Shown: positions 27,475-32,665 of the stretch, piece by piece
Layout of the letters: each line of letters opens with the position of its first letter
How positions within the stretch are numbered: position 1 is the first letter of the stretch
DNA from: Acidobacteria bacterium Ga0077522
GTDB taxonomy: Bacteria > Acidobacteriota > Vicinamibacteria > Vicinamibacterales > Vicinamibacteraceae
Length of the DNA stretch: 32,665 nt
NCBI GenBank assembly: GCA_001464065.1
Contig: LNDN01000156.1
Coordinates: 1-32,665 of the forward strand
Reading direction: 5' to 3'
Program-made: the position numbers and the translations under genes
Notes under the pieces: model-generated
The model's input: only the letters and a program-made list of their open reading frames with translations
The model's database searches: none
What the model was told of the DNA's origin: nothing

Positions 27475-28079
27475 CGATGCAGGACGAGGACGGACGAATC
27501 GGCGCGGCGCGGTTGCGCGGCGCGTCGGCTGTGGCGCACGGCCGTCATGCTGCCGATCTGCGTGCCGCGGAGCGGCAGCGCGACGGCGTACTGGCCGCAC
27601 GTGCGGAACTTCGGGCACCCGACGCAATCGGTGGCGATCTTCTCGGGCAGCCAGGTGTGCGGGACGATGGTGAAGCCGAGGCGGACGAAGTGGGTGGGCT
27701 CGTGCGTGAAGGCGCAGAGCGTGCCGAACTGCTCGCGGCGCGCCGTCGCCCCGAGCGACTCGATCAGGGCCGGGCCGAGCTTGCGGCCGCGATGGGCGGC
27801 GTCGATGACCAGCGAGCGCACCTCGGCGACCGTGCCGCTCAGCGGCGCGAGTTCGGCGCAGCCGACCAGGGCGCCCTCGGTCATGATCACGAGGAATCGC
27901 CCGGCGTGCGTCCGCAGATCCTCGAGCGTGCGCGGCAGCAGGTGGCCGGCTTCCATGTTGGCCGTGATCAGGGCGTGCATCGCCGGCGCCTGCTCTGGCG
28001 TGCCGCGTTCGATCGTGTACCCGGCCGGGAGTTCCCGGGCGCGTGGCACGTCGATGGGGGCGAGGATGGACACGGTCAC
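27471..28079 (-). CDS. argA: GNAT N-acetylglutamate synthase (short ArgA type)
   Basis: A 202-residue GNAT protein. The acetyl-CoA loop is RSLVIDAAHRGRKLGPAL near residues 88-105. The later stretch with THFVRLGFTIVP, LPEKIATDCVGCPKF and TCGQYAVAL is characteristic of the stand-alone ArgA of actinobacteria and other lineages, including its DCxxCPKFxxC cysteines. It should make N-acetylglutamate, the first step of the cycle. The start is a GTG at 28079 that overlaps the argD stop codon as GTGA; a second GTG at 28073 is possible. Its C-terminus after ALPLRGTQIG is an extension of about 35 basic residues without family sequence. Confidence 0.85.
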   Translation of the reverse strand: MTVSILAPIDVPRARELPAGYTIERGTPEQAPAMHALITANMEAGHLLPRTLEDLRTHAGRFLVIMTEGALVGCAELAPLSGTVAEVRSLVIDAAHRGRKLGPALIESLGATARREQFGTLCAFTHEPTHFVRLGFTIVPHTWLPEKIATDCVGCPKFRTCGQYAVALPLRGTQIGSMTAVRHSRRAAQPRRADSSVLVLHR

Positions 28080-29320
28080 GCTCCTTGCACCGCCGTCAGC
28101 GCGGCATCGAGGCGCGACAGCGCCTCCGCGATCTCGGCTTCACTGATGATGTAGGGCGGCAGCATGCGCACCACGCGCTCTGCCGTGCGGTTGACGATCA
28201 GTCCGCGCTCGAGGGCGGCGGGCACCACCGGTGCCGCGTCGCGATCCAGCACGAGGCCCTGCATCAGGCCGGCGCCACGGACGTCGACGACCATCGCGTG
28301 CCGGCTGGCCAGTTCCCTGAGGCCGGCGGCGAAGATCGGCCCGACCCGGCGCACGTGCTCCAGCAACCCGTGCTCCAGGGTGTCCATGACGGCCAGCGCG
28401 GCGCGACAGGCCAGCGGGTTGCCGCCGTAGGTCGTGCCGTGGTCGCCGGCGCTGATGTTGGCCGCGACCCGCTCGGACACCAGCACCGCCCCGATCGGCA
28501 CCCCGGCACCGAGCGCCTTGCCCACCGAGATCAGGTCGGGGCAGAGCCCGAGCGCCTCGAAGTGGAACAGGTGGCCGGTGCGGCCGAGCCCCGACTGCAC
28601 CTCGTCGGCGATGTAGAGCGCGCCGGTCGATCCGCAGGCCTTGTTGATCGCCGCGACAATCTGCGGCGGCAGCGGACGCACGCCACCCTCTCCCTGAATG
28701 GGTTCGGCGAGGATGGCCGCCGTCTGCTCGCTGACCGCCGAGAGCAGGTCGTCGGGATCGTCGTTGGAGACGAAGCGCACCTCGGGCACGAGGGGGCCGA
28801 ACGGCGTGCGGTAGTGCTCATCCCACGTCGTCGACAGCGCGCCCATGGTGCGGCCCGAGAAGCCGCGCTCGAAGGCGATGAACTGCGGCCGCGGCGTGCC
28901 GGCCGTGTACCAGAAGCGGCGGGCGAACTTGAGGCAGCCCTCGACGGCTTCCGCGCCACTGTTGCAGAAGAACGCGCGTTCGAGGCCGGACGCCCGGGTG
29001 AGCTTCTCGGCCAGCGGGCCCTGCCACGGATGGAAGAACAGGTTGGACGTGTGGACCAGTTCGCCGACCTGCTCGCGCACGGCCGCCACCAGCGCGGGAT
29101 GGCCATGGCCGAGGACGTTCACGCCGATCCCCGACAGCAGGTCCAGGTAGCGCCTGCCATCGTCGCCGATCAGCCACACGCCCTCGCCGCGGACCAACAC
29201 CACCGGCTGGCGCTTGTACGTCTGCAGGACGTGCGCGGCCTCGACGGCCTGGACGGTGGTGGCGGGTGTCTCGGTGGCGGTGGACATCAGTGCGCTCGTT
29301 TCTTGCTCGGCCTTGGTCAT
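28076..29320 (-). CDS. argD: Acetylornithine aminotransferase
   Basis: A 414-residue class III PLP aminotransferase; an internal ATG at 29287 would remove 11 residues, and neither start has a clear ribosome binding site. The PLP lysine is in LISVGKALGAGVPIGA (about residue 265), the phosphate-binding turn is FCNSGAEAVEGCLK, and IADEVQSGLGRTG holds the Asp that contacts the pyridine nitrogen. The order in the operon and the GIGVNVLGHGHP opening identify ArgD rather than RocD or GABA transaminase. It converts N-acetylglutamate semialdehyde to N-acetylornithine. Its stop overlaps argA (GTGA). A heptanucleotide array lies between it and argB. Confidence 0.93.
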   Translation of the reverse strand: MTKAEQETSALMSTATETPATTVQAVEAAHVLQTYKRQPVVLVRGEGVWLIGDDGRRYLDLLSGIGVNVLGHGHPALVAAVREQVGELVHTSNLFFHPWQGPLAEKLTRASGLERAFFCNSGAEAVEGCLKFARRFWYTAGTPRPQFIAFERGFSGRTMGALSTTWDEHYRTPFGPLVPEVRFVSNDDPDDLLSAVSEQTAAILAEPIQGEGGVRPLPPQIVAAINKACGSTGALYIADEVQSGLGRTGHLFHFEALGLCPDLISVGKALGAGVPIGAVLVSERVAANISAGDHGTTYGGNPLACRAALAVMDTLEHGLLEHVRRVGPIFAAGLRELASRHAMVVDVRGAGLMQGLVLDRDAAPVVPAALERGLIVNRTAERVVRMLPPYIISEAEIAEALSRLDAALTAVQGA

Positions 29321-29335
29321 CCGGCCGTCGGCCTT

Positions 29336-29370
29336 CGTTCTTCGTTCAGCGTTCTTCGTTCAGCGTTCGT
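29336..29370. repeat. Heptanucleotide tandem array D (CGTTCTT/CGTTCAG x5)
   Basis: Five units alternate: CGTTCTT, CGTTCAG, CGTTCTT, CGTTCAG, CGTTCGT. The array fills the space between the argB stop codon (29375) and the argD start codon on the minus strand, breaking up an otherwise overlapping gene set. Confidence 0.65.
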
Positions 29371-29374
29371 CGCG

Positions 29375-30146
29375 CTAGTCAAGCCGCGTGCCGCGTCGCT
29401 CGAGCATCGCGTCGACCGATCGCCCATCGACGATCGTGACTCGTGAGACGCCGCGCGCGCGCGCCGTGGTGGCAGCGCGCAGCTTGGCGACCATGCCTGC
29501 CGACGCCGTGCCGTCCTGCATCAACCCGTCGGCCTCGCGCGGCGTCAGGGCCGGGATTGTGGCACCTGCGCCTGCCTCCGACCAGCAGCAGCTCGCTGGC
29601 GCCGATGCCCGCCGCGACATGCGCGGCGAGCGTGTCGGCGTTGACGTTGAGGACCCCCGCTTCGTCGGACATGCCGAGGCTCGCGATGACCGGCACATAG
29701 CCGCCCGCCAGCAGGTGCGACACCACGCCGAGATCGGCGCCGGGCTCCGGCTCGCCGACCAGGCCCAGGTCGACCTCGGCTCCGGCCGCCGTGACATGCG
29801 CCGCCGCTCGCCTCGATCGCGCCAGCGCCGCATCGACGCCCGTCAGGCCGACCGCCTGGAGGCCGAGTCCGACCAGATGCGCCACCAGCCGCGTGTTGAT
29901 CGTCCCGCCCAGCACGGCCACGACGGCCTCGAGCGTGGCGGCGTCGGTGATGCGCAGGCCGTCGACCGCCTGCTTCGGTACACCGCGTCGAGCCAGCTCG
30001 GCATCGATCTCGCGCCCGCCCCCGTGCACGACGACGAGCGGTCCCTCGGCGGCCAGGGCCGAGAGCGCCTCACCGACGGCGTCGAGGCGCGCCTGCGTCT
30101 CCACCAGCTCGCCGCCGAACTTCACCACGACGGGCCCCTGGGTCAC
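29375..30146 (-). pseudogene. argB: N-acetylglutamate kinase, frameshifted
   Basis: Start GTG 30146 overlaps the argC stop codon as GTGA. The first about 189 residues are good ArgB: VVKFGGEL with the ATP-phosphate Lys, VVHGGG, and VLNVNADTLAAHVA with the catalytic Asn and Asp. Then the frame changes near 29580: ELLLVG is followed, one phase over, by GAGATIPALTPREADGL ... AGMVAKLRAA (the transition-state Lys) to the stop at 29375. The span is 772 nt (3n+1). Compared with the family, the loop of the TDVxGVLD type between these halves is absent, so about five or six codons are probably missing rather than one base added. The enzyme would phosphorylate N-acetylglutamate; as written it is broken. 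Confidence 0.85.
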
Positions 30147-31147
30147 AGCAGTCCCTCGTGCTCGGGAAAGCCGCAGAGCAGGTTGAAGTGCTGCAGGGCC
30201 TGGCCGGCCGCGCCCTTCAGCAGGTTGTCGAGCACCGCGACCACGATCAGGCGTCCCGAGGCCTCGTCGACCTTCCAGCCGATGTCGCAGAAGTTGGTGT
30301 GGGCGACGTGCTTGATCTCGGGCAACCGATCGCCCGTCAGCCGCACGAAGAACGCCTGCGCGTACGCCTCGGCCATCGTGCTGGCGACCTGATCGGCGGT
30401 CACTCCAGGCGCGAGCCGCGCATACACCGTGGCGAGAATCCCGCGGTCGAGCGGCACGAGGTGCGGCGTGAACGTCACCGGCAGACCGAGGCACTGCTCC
30501 ATCTCGGGGGTGTGCCGATGCCCGAACAAGCCGTAGGCGGCCACACTGCCGTGGTTCTCGGAGAAATGCGTCCGCTCGCTCGCGCCCTTGCCGGCGCCCG
30601 AGATGCCCGACTTGGCGTCGACGATCACGTCGCCCTGCAGCAACCCGGCCCGGGTCAGCGGCAGCAGCGACAGCGTCGCGGCGGTCGGATAGCACCCGGG
30701 ACACGAGATCAGCCGGGCGGCCGGCACCGCGCTGGCGACGACCTCCGGCAGGCCATACAGCGTGCCGTCAGGCAGCGGGTCTGGCGTGGCGGGGTAGAAC
30801 GTCGCGCGGAGCGCGGCGTCCGTGAGGCGAAAGGCCCCCGAGAGGTCGATCACGCGGTGGCCGCGCGCCAGCAACTCGACGGCGCTCGTGGCGGCAAACG
30901 CCTCGGGCGTGCTCAGGAAGACGACGTCGCAGCCCGCGAGGGCGTCCGGGCTGTAGGCCGTGATGGCGCCATCCCAGAGACGCGCGAGCCCCGGCAGGGT
31001 CCGCGGCTGGTCGGACGCACTCGATCCGAGGGCCACCTTGAGGTCCGCGAAGGGGTGCCGGGCCAGCAGCCGGACGAGCTCCTGCCCGCCGTAGCCCGTG
31101 GCCCCGACCACCCCCACCCCGATGCGTTGTTGCTGTCCCTCAGTCAT
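30143..31147 (-). CDS. argC: N-acetyl-gamma-glutamyl-phosphate reductase
   Basis: From ATG 31147, 334 residues. The NADP-binding loop is GVVGATGYGGQELVRLL near the N-terminus, the catalytic cysteine is in SCPGCYPTA (about residue 145), and GHRHTPEM carries the active-site His. It reduces N-acetylglutamyl phosphate to the semialdehyde. The longer start at 31174 would run through the ARG-like operator and the -10 region, so 31147 is preferred. It is the first gene of the minus-strand arg operon, and its start codon abuts an ARG-box-like site. Confidence 0.95.
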   Translation of the reverse strand: MTEGQQQRIGVGVVGATGYGGQELVRLLARHPFADLKVALGSSASDQPRTLPGLARLWDGAITAYSPDALAGCDVVFLSTPEAFAATSAVELLARGHRVIDLSGAFRLTDAALRATFYPATPDPLPDGTLYGLPEVVASAVPAARLISCPGCYPTAATLSLLPLTRAGLLQGDVIVDAKSGISGAGKGASERTHFSENHGSVAAYGLFGHRHTPEMEQCLGLPVTFTPHLVPLDRGILATVYARLAPGVTADQVASTMAEAYAQAFFVRLTGDRLPEIKHVAHTNFCDIGWKVDEASGRLIVVAVLDNLLKGAAGQALQHFNLLCGFPEHEGLL

Positions 31148-31163
31148 GTGAATAGTTATGCAA
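31148..31163. promoter_or_regulatory. ARG-box-like operator at argC
   Basis: GTGAATAGTTATGCAA matches the ArgR site pattern TGAAT-N4-ATTCA with one mismatch (ATGCA). It lies directly against the argC start codon and covers the place of a -10 on the minus strand, so ArgR bound with arginine would block initiation. Confidence 0.55.
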
Positions 31164-31175
31164 GAGAACGCCAAG

Positions 31176-31186
31176 TATGCAGGTGT
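31176..31186. promoter_or_regulatory. Left arm of an 11-bp inverted repeat in the argC/argR gap
   Basis: TATGCAGGTGT is the exact reverse complement of ACACCTGCATA at 31252-31262, 65 bp away. Each arm contains the ATGCA/TGCAT half-site seen in the ARG-like boxes. Two mirror-image sites could let one ArgR hexamer bridge the divergent promoters. Confidence 0.45.
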
Positions 31187-31238
31187 TGCCCAGCCAGTGC
31201 AAGCGGAAAATATTGCTATCTTTTCGCGAACGTGCTGG

Positions 31239-31247
31239 TGCTACACT
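31239..31247 (+). promoter_or_regulatory. Extended -10 of argR
   Basis: TG-C-TACACT is an extended -10 element 18 nt before the argR ATG. The expected start point near 31254 lies inside the ARG-like boxes at 31246-31271, which supports autoregulation. Confidence 0.45.
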
Positions 31248-31271
31248 GCATACACCTGCATAACGATGAAG
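31246..31271 (+). promoter_or_regulatory. ARG-box-like sites at argR
   Basis: TGCAT occurs at 31247-31251 and 31257-31261, ten bp (one helical turn) apart. The first forms TGCAT-ACAC-CTGCA and the second TGCAT-AACG-ATGAA, the latter covering the argR start codon. Both are imperfect fits to the TGAAT-N4-ATTCA pattern. Confidence 0.45.
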
Positions 31272-31748
31272 GGAACCCGCCAGGGCGTCATCCTTGACGT
31301 CATCCAACGTGAGAGCATCTCGAGCCAGGAGATGCTGAGGCAGCGTCTCCACGCCGAGGGGGTGGACGTGACGCAGGCCACGCTGTCGCGCGACCTCAAG
31401 GAACTCGGGGTGGTCAAGCGGGCCGGTGATGGCGCGTATCAGCGCCTGGCATCAGGCCCCCAGACCACGGGGGACACGCTCGCCACCTTGCAGCGGACGA
31501 CGGCCGAGTTCCTGACCCGGGCGGAGCGGTCCGAGCAGCTGGTGGTCCTGCGGACCGACTCCGGCCAGGCGGCGCTCCTCGCGATCGCCATCGACCGCGC
31601 GGCGCTGGTCGAGGTGCTCGGCACGGTGGCGGGCGACGACACGATCTTGGTGATTTGCCGGGACGCCGAGGCGGCACGGTCGCTGGTGCAGCGACTGGAG
31701 GGCTGGCGGTCCGGAACACTCCTGCGCATGCCTGCGCTCGCACGATAA
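31266..31748 (+). CDS. argR: Arginine repressor
   Basis: From ATG 31266, 160 residues. The winged-helix N-terminus includes VTQATLSRDLKELGVVK, the DNA-recognition part of ArgR. The C-terminal oligomerisation and arginine-binding domain has GTVAGDDTILVICRD, whose Asp-Asp pair binds arginine in the hexamer. It should repress the arg genes when arginine is plentiful. An upstream in-frame start at 31158 would run through the operator region and adds residues without family similarity. It is divergent from argC and 15 nt before the argG-like gene. Confidence 0.95.
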   Translation: MKGTRQGVILDVIQRESISSQEMLRQRLHAEGVDVTQATLSRDLKELGVVKRAGDGAYQRLASGPQTTGDTLATLQRTTAEFLTRAERSEQLVVLRTDSGQAALLAIAIDRAALVEVLGTVAGDDTILVICRDAEAARSLVQRLEGWRSGTLLRMPALAR

Positions 31749-31763
31749 GGACGCTCACGACAG

Positions 31764-32665
31764 ATGTCACAGCAACGGGTGGTGCTCGCCCATGCCGGCG
31801 ATGCCGCCACGCTCTGCGCGATCCCCTGGCTGTCGCGCCAGGCCGAGGTCGTCACGGTCACGGTGGATGTCGGGCAGGGCGAAAGCCTGCTGGCGGTGCG
31901 CGAACGAGCGCTCGAGGCGGGCGCGGTGCGCGCGCATGTACTCGACGCGCGTGAGAGGTTTGCCCAGGACGTGGTGCTGCCGGCGCTGCGGGCCGGGGCC
32001 ATCGGCTTCGATGGGGATCCGCATGCCGCCATCCTGGCGTTGCCGTGCGTGGCGTCCCAGATCGCGACGGTCGCGGCCATGGAGCAGGCCGACGCGCTCG
32101 CGCACGGGGGCAGGGGGCAGGCCGCGGCGCGCATGACCCGTCTGCTCGAGGCCGTGTCGAGCATTCCGGTGCGGCCGAGCGTCGAGGTGGAGATGCCGGC
32201 CGAGGCGCACGCCGCCGCGATGGCGGCGCTGCAACTCGACGGGGAGGCCTCCGCCGGCGTGCGCGCCACGCTGTGGGGACGCTCGCTGTCGGTCGGCCGC
32301 GCGCTCGACGGTCCGCTCGACGAGGCCCGCTTCACGCAGACGCGCGCGGTCACCCGCGGGCCGGACACACCGGCCACGCTCGATCTCGGGTTCGTCGGCG
32401 GCACGCCGCTGCGGGTCAACGGCGTGGCCATGCCGCTCGTGGAACTTCTGAGCAGCCTCGACACGATCGCCGCCGCGCACGGCGTCGGACGCATCGACGT
32501 GCTGGTGCCCGAAGGGGCCGGTGTGCGGCGTGAAGTAGCCGAGGCGCCCGCCGCGACGGTCCTGCAGATCGCCATGCGCGAACTCGAAGCGCTGCAGCTG
32601 CCCTGGTCACTCCGCACGCTTCGTCGTCGTCTCGCCGAGAGCTATGTCGATCTGCTGCGGACGGG
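31764..32665 (+). CDS. argG: Argininosuccinate synthase-like protein with degenerate active site (partial)
   Basis: ATG 31764 opens a frame that is uninterrupted to the window edge (300 codons; family length about 400). Family sequence is clear in VTVDVGQGE, ERALEAGA, LWGRS (about residue 170-174), GPDTPATLDL and AHGVGRID (about 238-245). The active-site segments are not kept. The PP-loop YSGGLDTS is HAGDAATL (residues 10-17), the citrulline and aspartate segment YPLxxSLxRP is DPHAAILALP (85-94), and AHGCTGKGNDQVR is AHGGRGQAAARMT. As written, ATP and substrate binding look lost. The reading frame and codon use are normal, so it is not simply decaying. The location after argR (AAGGA 12 nt upstream) fits the arg regulon. 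It may be a pseudoenzyme or a strongly altered ArgG. Confidence 0.75.
   Translation, partial: MSQQRVVLAHAGDAATLCAIPWLSRQAEVVTVTVDVGQGESLLAVRERALEAGAVRAHVLDARERFAQDVVLPALRAGAIGFDGDPHAAILALPCVASQIATVAAMEQADALAHGGRGQAAARMTRLLEAVSSIPVRPSVEVEMPAEAHAAAMAALQLDGEASAGVRATLWGRSLSVGRALDGPLDEARFTQTRAVTRGPDTPATLDLGFVGGTPLRVNGVAMPLVELLSSLDTIAAAHGVGRIDVLVPEGAGVRREVAEAPAATVLQIAMRELEALQLPWSLRTLRRRLAESYVDLLRT

Noticed and set aside
31158-31265. Extended argR start at 31158.
   Set aside because: The extra residues lack ArgR similarity and the region holds the operator sites and the argR -10.

Overview
The window is GC-rich and gene-dense, with no tRNA, rRNA, CRISPR array, transposase or phage gene that I can recognise. 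The mix of secreted peptidases (M14, M19, M20, S9), a TonB-dependent receptor, Feo iron uptake, a GAF/GGDEF regulator and an arginine cluster suggests an Acidobacteriota chromosome, probably class Vicinamibacteria (Luteitalea-like). That placement is an inference from gene families and composition, not from a marker gene.

Layout. 1-2000: the start of a minus-strand membrane gene and an HD-GYP/GAF/GGDEF cyclic-di-GMP protein whose HD histidine is lost. 2038-4828: a small secreted His/Cys protein and a TonB receptor with a His-rich loop, likely a metal (zinc) uptake pair. 4836-6267: PduO-type cobalamin adenosyltransferase and GluQ-RS, divergently transcribed from a 22-bp shared promoter. 6290-10908: a minus-strand run of CoA-transferase, M19 dipeptidase and SGNH hydrolase, opposite a secreted M20 amidohydrolase. 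10942-13520: a minus-strand feoA-feoB-small Cys protein operon with a perfect 7-1-7 palindrome upstream. 13622-16680: OsmC protein, a frameshifted membrane acyltransferase, a secreted metallo-beta-lactamase-fold protein and Dps. 16733-19490: a frameshifted secreted M14 carboxypeptidase. 19683-24898: a candidate sigma-54 promoter, pxpA, a TauE/SafE permease, an S9 peptidase and a translationally coupled secreted protein with two tandem repeats of one domain.

24945-32665: arginine biosynthesis. On the minus strand the order is argC-argB-argD-argA-argJ-argF plus a 73-residue protein, with GTGA/GTGA/ATGA overlaps at three junctions. On the plus strand argR is followed by an argG-like gene that runs off the window. 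ARG-box-like sites lie between argC and argR. ArgB is frameshifted, and the ArgG-like protein keeps the family's C-terminal motifs but has lost the ATP, citrulline and aspartate site motifs.

Patterns crossing gene boundaries: (1) a TANNNT hexamer 6-7 nt before the start codon at several genes, implying leaderless transcription; (2) four tandem arrays with different units but the same 7-nt period in gene junctions; (3) perfect 9-11 bp hairpins with 2-3 nt loops in intergenic spaces; (4) three genes broken in the same phase (each span is 3n+1), with apparent loss of a few codons at the break.
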